Shown here: positions 25,467 through 36,206 of the stretch, one piece after another
Position numbering within the stretch: the first letter of the stretch is position 1
How the letters are laid out: each line of letters begins with the position of its first letter
NCBI RefSeq assembly: GCF_018736045.1
Contig: NZ_CP076132.1
Location: forward strand, 4,575,001-4,639,000
Direction: 5' to 3'
DNA from: Flammeovirga yaeyamensis
GTDB taxonomy: Bacteria > Bacteroidota > Bacteroidia > Cytophagales > Flammeovirgaceae
DNA length: 64,000 nt
Program-made: the position numbers and the translations under genes
Notes under the pieces: model-generated
What the model was told of the DNA's origin: nothing
Database searches by the model: none
The model's input: the letters and a program-made list of their open reading frames with translations, nothing else

Positions 25467-28400
25467 TTAAATAACTACTATTCTGATAGTTTTTACTGAT
25501 TGTAGTCCCAATATAGGACTTTCTATGATGAGTTGTATTACATAAATCCCTTTATTTAAGTTCAATGAAGATTTCACATCATCATATTGTATTTGAATGA
25601 TATCATCTGATACTTCGTATTCTAAATCGCTCTTAAGAACAACTTTACCAGACATATCCACAATATTCGATTGAATCTTTAGATATTTTCCACCTAAATT
25701 ATGTTTAAAAGATAAAGTAAATTGATTATTTACAGGATTAGGATAAGCTTTTAACTCCTCCACTTCTATTTCATTAATGTTACTTACATAGAAACGTATC
25801 GTTTTTGATGATCTATTATTCAATACATCCCAAACAACTAACTCTAAAGTATGCTCACCTTCTTCTAGGTTATTAACAGGAAAAACTAAAGAATATGTAT
25901 TTTCTTGACCTGACACAGGCATGATGTAATCATTTACAACCCAACTAGTATCACCTTCATCCAAAATCAATGTCGCATCATGTCCAACTCCAATACCAGA
26001 TATATTAATACCGGATTCATCTTCTAATTCAGCATGAAAATAAAGATCTGGATAGGTATTTACAGTTGAAGGATCTCCATTTAAAGAAATTGATATTTCA
26101 GGTGGGTTATTGTCCTGAACAGGGTTATCTGAAGAACCACCAATTAAAATATTCATTTCTCCACCAATTGCCTCTTCATTATCATTTGCTTTGGCATAAA
26201 GACTAAACTTTGCATTCCCAATATTATACCTAATATCTAACGGTACTACAAAATCAATTTCGAATTCACCATTTACAACATCAGCAACCCCTCTAAAAAG
26301 TTGATATTTTCTTTCCTGGTATTCAAATACAGTTTCAGGTCCATCATTTCCTAATGTCGATGATGTTATTGGTTTTTCTAACAATGTTAAAAATACCTCT
26401 CCATTAAATCCGGTATTTCTAGTATTATCATTAACTATCTCCCCTCTTAAACGAATTCTATCTAAAGCTTTAATTGTATCAGAACTTGATAATAGTTCAT
26501 CATTCAAATGAGTAATTTTTGTTTCAGTTTTAGGAATGAATAATCTCATTGATGGGTCTCCAAGCAAGGCGAAATTACGATTTCTTGTACCTCTTAAACT
26601 ATTATTCTTAGTTAACTTAAATACATCTCCTAATCGAGGATAATTACCATCGGCATCTTTCACAAAAATTTGTTCATAAAATGCTTTATTAATTACAAGA
26701 TTACTTGATGCAAACACTGGTCTTGTGGTAGTCATCAAAGCAATTGCTCCTCCTTTAGAATTAAATAAAAGTTGCTCAGCACCTGATTCATAATTAGGAT
26801 TATCGTACCTACCGTATTCACATGTCGCTGTAAAAAATAATGGCAAATGATGATAATTAGTCAAATTATTCGCTAATTCTAAATCCATTATTGTTTCATC
26901 TGCCCATCTTGAAATAGAACCATGACCACTGTAATTGATAATCATCGCCCCATCATCATTTATTGTCTTATAAACAAGATCGTAAGTTTCAGGAGCTATT
27001 GCACCTGTAGGGGAAGTTTCTTTCTGAAGGTTATCAATATATATTCTCTTAGAATTAAACTCTTTAAAAGTTTCTTCTACATAAACAGCCAATTCATTTG
27101 CATCAGACTGGTGGTTATTGTTATCACCATCATCTGCAACAAAAACAATATCTTTTTTCCATTGTTGTCGATTAGCTGTAGTGGTATCGTAACTTATCAG
27201 TTTATTTAATAGTAATTGAGCTTGTTCTACATTTCTAGCGGGTAATCTACCAATTCCTATTTCTAAATCATATTCATCTGCAGTTCCTTCAATATCTTCA
27301 GTCCAATAACCTTCATGATCATCAAAGAAACCAAAATAGTCTTCAGATGAAAAGGTTTGAGTTCTATGTAAAATATTTCTTGACTCATATACAGGCACTT
27401 GACTAGAATTCTCGAATTGACTCCCTTTATAATCATATGATCCCTGACCGAATAACAATAAATACTTTAGTTCTTGATTATTCTTCTCATATAAATATTT
27501 AGCAAAGTCTCTAATAGCACTCACATCTTGTCTTCCAGAAGAAAATTCGTTGTAAACTTGATCTATGGTGACTACGGAAACAGATAAATTATCATGTGAC
27601 TCTCTATGAGATTTTAATTGATTTGCTTGTGTTAAATATTGTGGAGCAGTAATAATCAAAAGGTTAGGTACACTAATACCTCTTAAATTTTGATTCGGTA
27701 TTTTTTCTAAATATGTAGGCGATAAAACATTTGAGCTATTAAATGCAACCACCTCAAAATAACTTTTTGATCTTAATAAGTTATTTCTATCATTAACTTT
27801 AGGCAATACATAGATATCTTGGGTATTTGAAATGTCCCAAATTTCTAAATTACTACTATTTTTAATCGCAGCTACATCTCTAGAGTCATTATCAAAAAAT
27901 CCATGAAGTGAATATCCACCACTTTTTTCCACTAAAGTTCTGCTGATATTTAAAGTAATGTAATCTAGATACCCTTCAGAATCAGATAAAGGTTTGCTAA
28001 ATGAAATATCAAACGTGATATTACCTCCAATCGAATTAACAGAATAAGGATCAAATAAGGAGTTGACCATATGACCTTGATTCCCGTATCTATATGAATT
28101 GAATTCAGGAGCAGCTGGCACTTCTAATTCTCCTCTATTAATATTATTCGTTTGAATACTAAATGTACTTACTTCTCTGGATTTCCCCATTACCCCTATT
28201 TGAAATCTTATCAGCGAAGCAGTAGATTGTGGTATAACAGGAATACTAATACTTTTTGATGTTGTTGTTGTAAAATTTTCCCCAAAGAAAAAACGTCCAG
28301 AAGCATCATTTAAAGCTGTTCTTATGTCTTCTTCAAAGTGAATACTCTCAATTAATTGATCAAAGTTTTGAGAATTACTTCCAGAAACATTTCGATTTTG

Positions 28401-28856
28401 TATCCTTTTGGGTGAACCTTGACTTTTAACTACTAAAAAGTAATTATTGGTAGCTGAATACAAGTTCAACTCTTTATTAACAAACTCTTCATCAGAATTG
28501 GTGATGGTTTTATTTGGTCCAAATCCGTAAAATAAGAAATATGAATTGCTATTTAAGTTAGTATCATTCCCCACATATTTCATAGGAACTTCTAATAATT
28601 CATCAGGTCTGTAATCAGAATTAGTTTGAGGAAGCATGCCTTCTCCAAAACCATATAAGAACAATTGGTTTGCATTTAAAGAATTAATATCAATGCCCAT
28701 TTCTGACATTAATGAAGCATCTATTTTATAAATACCATCTTCGGTGATTTCTAATTTGTAAATATCTCCTTGGGATAATGGAGATTGCCCCAAAACGAAA
28801 CCAATAGAAAAAAATAGAAGGATAAAAGTTGATATGTAAGATTTATTAGAAGTCAT
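25467..28856 (-). CDS. porU: T9SS gingipain-type sortase PorU
   Basis: Surface cysteine protease that cleaves the C-terminal sorting domain from T9SS cargo and attaches it to an anchor lipopolysaccharide. 1129 residues. Signal peptide about 1-23 ending VLGQ. The caspase-like C25 domain has catalytic H645 (NYSGHGS) and C679 (FTATCEYGRYDNP). After it come Ig-like domains and a C-terminal CTD-like module with KAYPNPVNNQF and LNKGIYVIQL. It is followed by porV. Its start is about 105 bases downstream of the carA stop, with the carA terminator between them. Confidence 0.96.
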   Translation of the reverse strand: MTSNKSYISTFILLFFSIGFVLGQSPLSQGDIYKLEITEDGIYKIDASLMSEMGIDINSLNANQLFLYGFGEGMLPQTNSDYRPDELLEVPMKYVGNDTNLNSNSYFLFYGFGPNKTITNSDEEFVNKELNLYSATNNYFLVVKSQGSPKRIQNRNVSGSNSQNFDQLIESIHFEEDIRTALNDASGRFFFGENFTTTTSKSISIPVIPQSTASLIRFQIGVMGKSREVSTFSIQTNNINRGELEVPAAPEFNSYRYGNQGHMVNSLFDPYSVNSIGGNITFDISFSKPLSDSEGYLDYITLNISRTLVEKSGGYSLHGFFDNDSRDVAAIKNSSNLEIWDISNTQDIYVLPKVNDRNNLLRSKSYFEVVAFNSSNVLSPTYLEKIPNQNLRGISVPNLLIITAPQYLTQANQLKSHRESHDNLSVSVVTIDQVYNEFSSGRQDVSAIRDFAKYLYEKNNQELKYLLLFGQGSYDYKGSQFENSSQVPVYESRNILHRTQTFSSEDYFGFFDDHEGYWTEDIEGTADEYDLEIGIGRLPARNVEQAQLLLNKLISYDTTTANRQQWKKDIVFVADDGDNNNHQSDANELAVYVEETFKEFNSKRIYIDNLQKETSPTGAIAPETYDLVYKTINDDGAMIINYSGHGSISRWADETIMDLELANNLTNYHHLPLFFTATCEYGRYDNPNYESGAEQLLFNSKGGAIALMTTTRPVFASSNLVINKAFYEQIFVKDADGNYPRLGDVFKLTKNNSLRGTRNRNFALLGDPSMRLFIPKTETKITHLNDELLSSSDTIKALDRIRLRGEIVNDNTRNTGFNGEVFLTLLEKPITSSTLGNDGPETVFEYQERKYQLFRGVADVVNGEFEIDFVVPLDIRYNIGNAKFSLYAKANDNEEAIGGEMNILIGGSSDNPVQDNNPPEISISLNGDPSTVNTYPDLYFHAELEDESGINISGIGVGHDATLILDEGDTSWVVNDYIMPVSGQENTYSLVFPVNNLEEGEHTLELVVWDVLNNRSSKTIRFYVSNINEIEVEELKAYPNPVNNQFTLSFKHNLGGKYLKIQSNIVDMSGKVVLKSDLEYEVSDDIIQIQYDDVKSSLNLNKGIYVIQLIIESPILGLQSVKTIRIVVI

Positions 28857-28900
28857 CTATGTGTTATTGATCATCACATCGTTTGTATTTTTACAAGATA

Positions 28901-28933
28901 CAAAAAAAGCATGGTCAATTAAATAACCATGCT
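28901..28933 (-). terminator. Terminator after carA
   Basis: AGCATGGT (28908-28915) pairs with ACCATGCT (28926-28933). Seven T follow on the minus strand. It separates carA from porU. Confidence 0.82.
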
Positions 28934-28960
28934 AATTTATCTTTTATAACTAACTAATTG

Positions 28961-30058
28961 TTAGTTATTTTCTTGAATCATTTCTAGGAAACGAGTAAAT
29001 AAATATCTCGAATCGTTAGGTCCCGGAGAAGCTTCAGGGTGGTATTGAACTGAGAATGCGTTTTTACCAAGTACCTTGATCCCCTCAACTGTTTCATCGT
29101 TAAGGTTGATATGAGTTAACTCGATAGCATCGTTCTTTTCAATACTTTCCATGCTTACTGCAAAACCGTGGTTTTGAGAAGTCACTTCAGATCTACCAGA
29201 AACTAAGTTTTTCACAGGGTGATTTGCTCCTCTATGTCCGTGGTGCATCTTATATGTTTCAAGACCCATTGCTCTTGAAATAATCTGATGTCCTAAACAG
29301 ATACCGAACAATGGTTTATCAGCATCTAAAATTTGTTTTGCTGTATCCACTGCATAATCCATAACAGATGGGTCACCAGGTCCGTTTGATAAGAAATAAC
29401 CATCCGGTTTCCACTGTTTCATTTGCTCAAATGTAGTATTTGAAGGAAATACTTTACACAACATACCTCTTGATGTAAAGTTTTCAAGAATAGACTTCTT
29501 GATACCCAAATCCAATACAGCAACTTTTACAGCAGCACGAGGATCACCTACGATATAAGGTTCTTTAGTAGTTACAACCGAAGACAATTCCAAGCCTTCC
29601 ATATTAGGAGTAGCATCCAATTGTTTCTTAATTACCTTAAGGTCTTCAGTTTCAGATGTAATAATAGCGTTCATCGCACCTTTCTGACGGATATGTCTTA
29701 CTAAAGCACGAGTATCAATATCTGCAATACCTACTAAGTTAGCTGATTCTAAATAGTCTTGTAATGAACCCTCAGCAGTACTTCTTGAATAAACGCTTGA
29801 AAAGCTTTTTACAACAAGACCATTAATTTGAGGCTTTTTAGATTCATTCTCGTTGTGTACTGTACCGTAGTTACCGATATGTGATACAGTATTTACAATG
29901 ATTTGGCCATAGTATGAAGGATCAGTATAGATCTCTTGATAACCTGTCATACTTGTGTTGAAACAAATTTCGCCTGTTGTTGTACCAATTGCTCCGATGG
30001 CTGTTCCTTTATAGGTAGTTCCATCTTGAAGCATTAAAATGGCAGTCTTCTTCTCCAT
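28961..30058 (-). CDS. carA: Carbamoyl-phosphate synthase small subunit (glutamine amidotransferase)
   Basis: Hydrolyses glutamine and supplies ammonia to CarB for carbamoyl phosphate, used in arginine and pyrimidine synthesis. 365 residues. The N-terminal half carries FNTSMTGYQEI. The class I amidotransferase domain (about 185-360) has the nucleophile in PLFGICLGHQI and the HPE pair in VQYHPEASPGPND. It follows the rplQ terminator. CarB is not in the window. Confidence 0.97.
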   Translation of the reverse strand: MEKKTAILMLQDGTTYKGTAIGAIGTTTGEICFNTSMTGYQEIYTDPSYYGQIIVNTVSHIGNYGTVHNENESKKPQINGLVVKSFSSVYSRSTAEGSLQDYLESANLVGIADIDTRALVRHIRQKGAMNAIITSETEDLKVIKKQLDATPNMEGLELSSVVTTKEPYIVGDPRAAVKVAVLDLGIKKSILENFTSRGMLCKVFPSNTTFEQMKQWKPDGYFLSNGPGDPSVMDYAVDTAKQILDADKPLFGICLGHQIISRAMGLETYKMHHGHRGANHPVKNLVSGRSEVTSQNHGFAVSMESIEKNDAIELTHINLNDETVEGIKVLGKNAFSVQYHPEASPGPNDSRYLFTRFLEMIQENN

Positions 30059-30086
30059 TGATATTACAGTCTAGTTGAACTTAGTG

Positions 30087-30094
30087 CAAAAATA
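30087..30094 (-). promoter_or_regulatory. Possible -7 element of carA
   Basis: TATTTTTG on the minus strand fits TAnnTTTG and lies 28 bases before the carA start. No TTTG is seen at the right -33 distance. Confidence 0.35.
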
Positions 30095-30127
30095 TTAAAA
30101 ATTTTGGGTATGATGATATACATGACC

Positions 30128-30163
30128 TAAAAAAAAGGGAAATGATTAATTAACCATTTCCCT
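30128..30163 (-). terminator. Terminator of the ribosomal superoperon (after rplQ)
   Basis: AAAGGGAAATG (30134-30144) pairs with CATTTCCCTTT (30153-30163). Eight or more T follow on the minus strand. Confidence 0.87.
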
Positions 30164-30191
30164 TTATTATAATTATCGATTCACCATCTGA

Positions 30192-30671
30192 TTATTCAGC
30201 TGATTCTTCGTTATTATTTTCTTCAGTTGCTGGTGCTTCTGGAGCAGCAGGAGCTGAAGCTTTTTTCTTTCTACGACGAGTTTTCGTCTTAGTTTCTTTA
30301 ACGTTGTAGATATCGTTAAAGTCAACAAACTCGATCATTGCCATTTCAGCACCGTCACCTAAACGACGACCTGTTTTGATGATACGAGTGTAACCACCTG
30401 GACGGTTGATTACAGCATCACGAATTGCTGAGAATAACTCAGTAGTCGCGTACTTGTCACGAAGGTAAGAGAATACCACACGACGAGAGTGCATTGTATC
30501 GTTTTTCGACTTAGTTACTAATGGCTCTACGTATTTACGTAATGCTTTAGCTTTAGCAACTGTAGTGAAAACACGCTTGTGCTCGATTAAAGAACAAGCC
30601 ATGTTAGCAAGCATAAGCTCTCTATGCTTCTTTTGTCTACCTAAGTGGTTGAATTTTTTACCGTGTCTCAT
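30192..30671 (-). CDS. rplQ: 50S ribosomal protein L17
   Basis: Large-subunit protein near the exit tunnel. 159 residues: the conserved L17 core ([24 protein letters not shown] to about residue 117) plus a tail rich in Lys/Arg and then Ala/Glu ([18 protein letters not shown]), an extension common in Bacteroidota. Last gene of the superoperon, after rpoA. Confidence 0.97.
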   Translation of the reverse strand: MRHGKKFNHLGRQKKHRELMLANMACSLIEHKRVFTTVAKAKALRKYVEPLVTKSKNDTMHSRRVVFSYLRDKYATTELFSAIRDAVINRPGGYTRIIKTGRRLGDGAEMAMIEFVDFNDIYNVKETKTKTRRRKKKASAPAAPEAPATEENNNEESAE

Positions 30672-30827
30672 TGTAATAATGATATTGCAACAGCCGTATT
30701 AGGAACTGCTACATGATTAATAATAATTATTGGACGGTGAACCTCCAAAAAGCCTTAGCTTTTCTTCGGCCGGTAATTAACTAACTGCCGTGTCCAAGGA
30801 ACAGTTAGACATTTATGTAATTAGTGA

Positions 30828-31823
30828 CTAATCTTCGTCAAGACGGTATTTAGTCACATCCATACCAAATGATAATTTCTTATCAGTCATCAATTGTTCT
30901 AACTCAGTAAGTGATTTCTTACCAAAGTTTCTGAACTTCATCATGTCTGAAATTTCTAAAGATGCTAAATCTCCCAAAGTTTTAACATCTGCAGCTTTCA
31001 AGCAATTGTATGCACGAACTGATAAATCAAGATCAGATAATGATGTTTTAAGAAGCTTACGCATTCTTAAGTATTCATCATCAATTTCCACTTGAGCGTC
31101 GTTTCCTCCATCATCAATAATCATATTATTGTCAGAGAACAACATGAAGTGTTGGATCAAGATATTAGCGGCGTCTTTTAAAGACTCCTCTGGCTCAACA
31201 GAACCATCAGTAATAACTTCAATCACCAATTTCTCAAAGTCAGTACGGTCGTCAACTCTAAAGTCTTCAACATGGTATCTAACATTTTTTACTGGAGTGA
31301 AGATTGCATCAATCGGAATAAAACCAACAATATCATCAGCTTCACTCTCAGCTTGTTCGTCTGCAGATAAGTATCCACGGCCGTTCATCATTGTGAACTC
31401 AACCTGAAGATTTACGCTCTCGTCTAAGTTACAAATTGTAAAATCCGGGTTAAGGACTTTATATTCTTCTGTGAACTGAGCAATATCACCCGCTTTAAAT
31501 TCGCTTTTACCACTGATGTTGATGTTGATTTTTTGCGACGGATTTTCTACCTCAGCCTTAAAGCGAACTTTCTTTAAGTTTAAGATAATCTCAGTCACAT
31601 CTTCTACAACGCCATCGATAGTCGAATATTCGTGAAGTACATTTGGGAATTTGATACCCACGATAGCATATCCTTCAAGCGACGAAAGTAATATACGTCT
31701 AAGAGCGTTACCAACTGTTACGCCGTATCCTTTTTCAAGAGGTTTGAATTCGAAAAGGCCTTTGAATTCATCAGCCGATTCCTTTACCAACTTGTCAGGT
31801 TTTTGAAAAGCAAGAATGGACAT
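30828..31823 (-). CDS. rpoA: DNA-directed RNA polymerase subunit alpha
   Basis: Assembly platform of RNA polymerase. 331 residues. The N-terminal domain has VTVGNALRRILLSSLEG; the flexible linker is at about 235-250; the C-terminal domain (about 255-320) has LDLSVRAYNCLKAADVKTLGDL, which contacts promoter DNA and activators. Between rpsD and rplQ as usual. Confidence 0.98.
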   Translation of the reverse strand: MSILAFQKPDKLVKESADEFKGLFEFKPLEKGYGVTVGNALRRILLSSLEGYAIVGIKFPNVLHEYSTIDGVVEDVTEIILNLKKVRFKAEVENPSQKININISGKSEFKAGDIAQFTEEYKVLNPDFTICNLDESVNLQVEFTMMNGRGYLSADEQAESEADDIVGFIPIDAIFTPVKNVRYHVEDFRVDDRTDFEKLVIEVITDGSVEPEESLKDAANILIQHFMLFSDNNMIIDDGGNDAQVEIDDEYLRMRKLLKTSLSDLDLSVRAYNCLKAADVKTLGDLASLEISDMMKFRNFGKKSLTELEQLMTDKKLSFGMDVTKYRLDED

Positions 31824-31920
31824 ATAATGATTGTGGTTTTAAAAAGTTTAATAAGATCATAAGAAAAGCTTCTAAGGATGTTAAAATAACATACTTAGAA
31901 GCATTTTCCAAAGATCTATA

Positions 31921-32526
31921 TTACTTAGAGTACAACTCGACGATAAGTTGCTCTTGAATATTTTCTGGGATCTCGTCTCTCTCTGGATTTTGAACGTATT
32001 TACCTGTCAAATCTTGAGCGTTATATTCTAACCAAGAATAAGCAGTACGTTGTTTACCAGTCGTAGCCTCTTTGATCACTTTGTTAGTTTGTGATTTAGC
32101 ACGAATACCAACCACATCACCAGCTTTCAAAGTGTAAGAAGGAATGTTCACTACTTTACCGTTCACAGTAATGTGTTTGTGCGATACTAATTGTCTCGCA
32201 GCTCTACGAGTAGGAGCGAATCCTAAACGATATACTGTGTTATCAAGTCTCGCTTCTAAGAACTGTAATAAGTTCGTACCTGTGATACCTGATTTTTTCG
32301 CAGCTTTTTCGAAAATGTTACGGAACTGACGTTCTAATACACCATAAGTGTATTTCGCTTTTTGCTTTGCAGCAAGCTGGATAGCATATTCAGACTGCTT
32401 ACGACGTCTGTTTTTACCATGCTGTCCCGGAGGATACGCCTTTTTCTTAAGTTCCTTGCATGCCCCGAAGATTGGATCATTAAACTTTCTAGCAATCTTC
32501 GATGTAGGCCCTGTATATCTAGCCAT
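31921..32526 (-). CDS. rpsD: 30S ribosomal protein S4
   Basis: Primary 16S rRNA binding protein. 201 residues with MARYTGPTSKIARKFNDPIFG, YPPGQHG and the S4 RNA-binding fold RLDNTVYRLGFAPTRRAARQLVSHKHI. The N-terminal zinc cysteines found in some S4 proteins are absent. Confidence 0.98.
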   Translation of the reverse strand: MARYTGPTSKIARKFNDPIFGACKELKKKAYPPGQHGKNRRRKQSEYAIQLAAKQKAKYTYGVLERQFRNIFEKAAKKSGITGTNLLQFLEARLDNTVYRLGFAPTRRAARQLVSHKHITVNGKVVNIPSYTLKAGDVVGIRAKSQTNKVIKEATTGKQRTAYSWLEYNAQDLTGKYVQNPERDEIPENIQEQLIVELYSK

Positions 32527-32663
32527 TTCTCTAGAATTTTAGGAGTGTCTTTAAAAATTAATTTTTTCAGGAGGTGCTAATGATCTCTGTCGTGGCTTAT
32601 TACGACAGACCCTGTTAATAACACACTCATATCGAATGTTCTCTTAAAAAAGAGAAGGTCAAA

Positions 32664-33059
32664 TCAGACTCTTCTTCTTTTCGGAGGACGACATCCGTTA
32701 TGTGGTAGAGGAGTAACGTCTTTGATGATAGTTACTTCAATACCTGAATTTTGTACAGTACGGATAGCCGCTTCACGACCAGAACCCGGACCTTTTACAA
32801 AAACCTCAGCTTTACGCATACCTAAGTCGAATGCAACTTTCGCTGCATCTGATGACGCTTGTTGCGCAGCATAAGGAGTGTTTTTCTTTGAGCCTCTGAA
32901 GCCCATTTTACCAGCTGAAGACCAAGAAATCACTTGTCCTTCTTTGTTGGTGAAAGAGATGATAATGTTGTTGAAAGATGCTTTGATGTGCACTTCCCCC
33001 TCCTGAGTTACATTAACTACTCTTTTCTTAGCTTTTTCGTTTTTTCTTCTTTGAGCCAT
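32664..33059 (-). CDS. rpsK: 30S ribosomal protein S11
   Basis: Platform protein of the small subunit. 131 residues with [28 protein letters not shown], the GSGREAAIR loop and the C-terminal [15 protein letters not shown]. Between rpsM and rpsD. Confidence 0.98.
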   Translation of the reverse strand: MAQRRKNEKAKKRVVNVTQEGEVHIKASFNNIIISFTNKEGQVISWSSAGKMGFRGSKKNTPYAAQQASSDAAKVAFDLGMRKAEVFVKGPGSGREAAIRTVQNSGIEVTIIKDVTPLPHNGCRPPKRRRV

Positions 33060-33094
33060 AATTCTTTTTGTTCAGCTAAACGCTATGAACTAAA

Positions 33095-33463
33095 TTATTT
33101 CTTCTTGTTTGCAACTGTCTTACGCTTACCCTTACGAGTACGTGAGTTGTTCTTGGTATGTTGACCACGAACTGGCAAACCTCTTCTGTGACGAAGGCCT
33201 CTGTAACATCCAATATCCATCAAACGCTTGATGTTTAATTGAATTTCTGATTTTAATTCACCTTCGATTTTGTGACCTTCTGTGATAAGTTCACGAATCT
33301 TTTGTGATTCTTCGTCAGTCCAATCTTGAACTTTTTTATCCTCGCTTACTCCAGCTTCAGCAAGGATACTCGCCGCTGACGCTCTTCCAATTCCGAAGAT
33401 GTATGTTAATGAAATAACACCTCTTTTGTTGTTTGGAATGTCAACACCTGCAATACGTGCCAT
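33095..33463 (-). CDS. rpsM: 30S ribosomal protein S13
   Basis: Head protein that contacts P-site tRNA and forms intersubunit bridges. 122 residues with [26 protein letters not shown] and the C-terminal [19 protein letters not shown] tail. After rpmJ, as usual. Confidence 0.98.
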   Translation of the reverse strand: MARIAGVDIPNNKRGVISLTYIFGIGRASAASILAEAGVSEDKKVQDWTDEESQKIRELITEGHKIEGELKSEIQLNIKRLMDIGCYRGLRHRRGLPVRGQHTKNNSRTRKGKRKTVANKKK

Positions 33464-33522
33464 GTTTTACTTGTGAACGGTTTTGTAAAACTTAAATTAA
33501 TTCTCGCTGTTGTACTAAGAAA

Positions 33523-33639
33523 TTATCCTTGACGTTGTTTATGTCTTGGATTCTTCTTGTTGATAATGTACAACTTGCCTTTGCGGCGGATGATCTTATC
33601 GTCCGCACTGCGTTTTTTGATAGAAGCTTTGACTTTCAT
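33523..33639 (-). CDS. rpmJ: 50S ribosomal protein L36 (zinc-free form)
   Basis: 38-residue protein beginning [19 protein letters not shown] and ending NPRHKQRQG. The zinc ligands of the classical form (three Cys and one His) are replaced: residues 11 and 14 are Ser and Asp, and no Cys is present anywhere. This is the zinc-independent (C-) type. It sits between infA and rpsM, the conserved order. Confidence 0.95.
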   Translation of the reverse strand: MKVKASIKKRSADDKIIRRKGKLYIINKKNPRHKQRQG

Positions 33640-33847
33640 TGCTCCGAATTTTTAAACGTATAAAATCCCTGATTTAATGTCAAGGCACCCGAAAGTCGCC
33701 TATCCATGCTCAGTCTATCCAAATAATTTTGAATAAATCACATGCACTAAACATACCTTCTTAATAATTAGGCAAAAATAAAGGGAATTCTCCCATTATT
33801 TTGTTACTGCGTGTTAATCTATTTGAATAACACTGAATTCAGGCCTG

Positions 33848-33855
33848 CAAAGATA
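33848..33855 (-). promoter_or_regulatory. Possible internal -7 element before rpmJ
   Basis: TATCTTTG on the minus strand fits TAnnTTTG, in the 231-base gap between infA and rpmJ. The gap is unusually long for this operon, so an internal promoter is plausible; no TTTG is found 19 bases upstream. Confidence 0.35.
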
Positions 33856-33870
33856 GGTATTTTTTTTGAA

Positions 33871-34089
33871 TTATTTATATCTATAAACAATTCTTCCTTT
33901 AGTAAGATCATATGGAGACATTTCCAAACGAACTTTGTCACCTGGGAGGATACGAATGTAGTGCATACGCATCTTACCAGAGATGTGTGCTACAACTTGA
34001 TGTCCATTCTTTAGCTCCACACGGAACATTGCATTAGAAAGGGCCTCTACGATCGTACCGTCTTGGGTAATATTAGATTGTTTTGGCAT
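33871..34089 (-). CDS. infA: Translation initiation factor IF-1
   Basis: A-site blocking initiation factor with an S1-like OB fold. 72 residues: [22 protein letters not shown], then [23 protein letters not shown]. Between map and rpmJ. Confidence 0.97.
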   Translation of the reverse strand: MPKQSNITQDGTIVEALSNAMFRVELKNGHQVVAHISGKMRMHYIRILPGDKVRLEMSPYDLTKGRIVYRYK

Positions 34090-34104
34090 TTGATATTATT
34101 TTAA

Positions 34105-34878
34105 TTAAAATGGATATACTTCCTCGATGTACTTGAATGTTGTCAACACTTCTGTTTCACCATTAACAATAGCAACAGTGTGTTCATAATGAGCTGAAGG
34201 TTTACGATCTCTCGTACGGATTGTCCAACCATCGTTGTCTTGAGTAATTGCTCTTGTACCTAAATTAATCATAGGTTCAATTGCGATAACTAATCCATCT
34301 TTGATTTTTAATCCTCTACCTCTTTTCCCATAGTTAGGTACTTCTGGTTTTTCATGTAGGTGTCTACCTAAACCATGACCAACCAATTCTCTAACGACTC
34401 CGTAACCGTGCATTTCAGCGTGTTGTTGAACTGCAAAGCTCACATCACCAATTCTGTTATTGACTTTACAAGCATCAATTCCTTTATAAAGTGATTCCTT
34501 AGTAACCTTTAAAAGTTTCATTACTTCAGGATCCACATCACCCACTGGGTAAGTGTATGCACTATCAGAATGAAACTCATTTAAAAGTACTCCGCAATCA
34601 ATAGAGATTACGTCACCACTTTTCAACTCATAATCGGAAGGGATACCGTGTACAATAACGTCATTTAATGACATGCACAAAGTGTTTGGGAACCCATTAT
34701 AATTCAAGAACGAGGGGTGAGCCCCATTGTCCATGATAAAATCATGAGCGATTTTATCAATAGCACTAAGGCTTACCCCTTCATTAATATTCTTGGCGAT
34801 TTCACCATGCGTTCTGCCGAGTAAATCAGCACTAACACGCATTAGTTCTATCTCTTCTTCTGTTTTGTAGTATACCAT
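34105..34878 (-). CDS. map: Type I methionine aminopeptidase
   Basis: Removes the initiator methionine from nascent proteins. 257 residues. The five metal ligands are visible: D in ISIDCGV, D in SDSAYT, H in GHGLGRHLHE, E in AIEPM and E in YEHTVAI. Its start codon shares one base with the secY stop (TAATG), so the two are translationally linked. Confidence 0.97.
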   Translation of the reverse strand: MVYYKTEEEIELMRVSADLLGRTHGEIAKNINEGVSLSAIDKIAHDFIMDNGAHPSFLNYNGFPNTLCMSLNDVIVHGIPSDYELKSGDVISIDCGVLLNEFHSDSAYTYPVGDVDPEVMKLLKVTKESLYKGIDACKVNNRIGDVSFAVQQHAEMHGYGVVRELVGHGLGRHLHEKPEVPNYGKRGRGLKIKDGLVIAIEPMINLGTRAITQDNDGWTIRTRDRKPSAHYEHTVAIVNGETEVLTTFKYIEEVYPF

Positions 34879-36200
34879 TAGACTGTTGCCACGTTTTGGC
34901 GTCCTTTGATATTCCCAGACTTCATCATTGAATCATAATTTTGCATAAGCAAGTATGATTCGATTTGCTGAAGAGTATCTAAGATAACACCCACCATGAT
35001 AATAAGTGATGTACCACCATAGAATCTAGAAAAACCTGCACTAACACCCAACATACTAGCAAAAGCTGGCAAAATTGCCACAACTGCTAAATATACTGCT
35101 GAAGGTAATGTGATTCTATCTAGAATCCAGCTAATGAAGTTTGAAGTTTCCTCACCTGGTTTCACATTTGGTACAAATGCATTGTTTCTCTTTAAGTCTT
35201 CTGCCATTTGATCAGGGTTGATCGTAATCGCCGTATAGAAATACGTGAACACTAAAATTAAAATTGCAAATGTCAAATTGTAAGCTAATGATGTGAAGTC
35301 AGCAAAATTTTGCTGAATCCATCTCGCATTATCACTTTGATCTGCCCAAATGCCTGCAATCATAGAAGGAAGGAACATTAATGATTGTGCGAAAATGATA
35401 GGCATCACGTTCGCAGCATTCACTTTTAATGGAATGTAAGAACGTTGGCCAGTAGCCAAAGTACGTTTCTTACCTCCAGCACCTACTACCTGACGTGCAT
35501 ATTGCACAGGTACCTTACGAACAGCTGCGTTCAATAGAACAACACCCATTACAATAAAGAACAAAGTAACAAGTTCAGCAACAAATAAAATGTTTTGATC
35601 TAATTGATCTACTTCTTGATACAATGCTACAGGTAAGCCAGAAATGATACCGATCATGATTAACATGGAGATACCATTACCAATTCCTTTTTCAGTGATT
35701 TTTTCACCAAGCCACATACAGAAAATTGTACCCGCAGTCATAATTAATATGGATGCTGGGTAGAATAATGACTGTTTGATGACGATTGCCTCTGTAGGGA
35801 TCGTAGAATATAAATATCCTGATCCTTGGAAGAGTGTAATCACGATCGTCAAAACACGCGTAATTTGGTTAATTCGTTTACGACCAGATTCTCCTTCCTT
35901 TTGCATACGCTGGAAGTAAGGCACTGCCATGCTCAACAATTGGATCACAATGGATGCCGAAATGTAAGGCATGATACCCAAGGCAAAAATAGAAGCTCTA
36001 GAGAATGACCCGCCTAAAAAGACGTTTAACATTCCTAGAATTCCATCTGTTTGATCTGCAAGTTCTGCAGGGTTAACGCCGGGCAGTACGATATACGATC
36101 CCAATCTGAAAATCGCTAGGAGCGCAAGAGTGAATAAAATTCTGTTTCTTAGCTCCTCGATTGAAAAAATGTTCTTCAGTGTCTTGACAAACTTGTTCAT
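34878..36200 (-). CDS. secY: Preprotein translocase subunit SecY
   Basis: Main channel subunit of the Sec translocon. 440 residues with about ten membrane segments. Family blocks: IFALGIMPYISASIVIQLL and ERMQKEGESGRKR-like FQRMQKEGESGRKRINQ; the plug region lies near residues 50-65. Between rplO (6-base gap) and map (1-base overlap). Confidence 0.97.
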   Translation of the reverse strand: MNKFVKTLKNIFSIEELRNRILFTLALLAIFRLGSYIVLPGVNPAELADQTDGILGMLNVFLGGSFSRASIFALGIMPYISASIVIQLLSMAVPYFQRMQKEGESGRKRINQITRVLTIVITLFQGSGYLYSTIPTEAIVIKQSLFYPASILIMTAGTIFCMWLGEKITEKGIGNGISMLIMIGIISGLPVALYQEVDQLDQNILFVAELVTLFFIVMGVVLLNAAVRKVPVQYARQVVGAGGKKRTLATGQRSYIPLKVNAANVMPIIFAQSLMFLPSMIAGIWADQSDNARWIQQNFADFTSLAYNLTFAILILVFTYFYTAITINPDQMAEDLKRNNAFVPNVKPGEETSNFISWILDRITLPSAVYLAVVAILPAFASMLGVSAGFSRFYGGTSLIIMVGVILDTLQQIESYLLMQNYDSMMKSGNIKGRQNVATV

Positions 36201-36206
36201 AGCTTC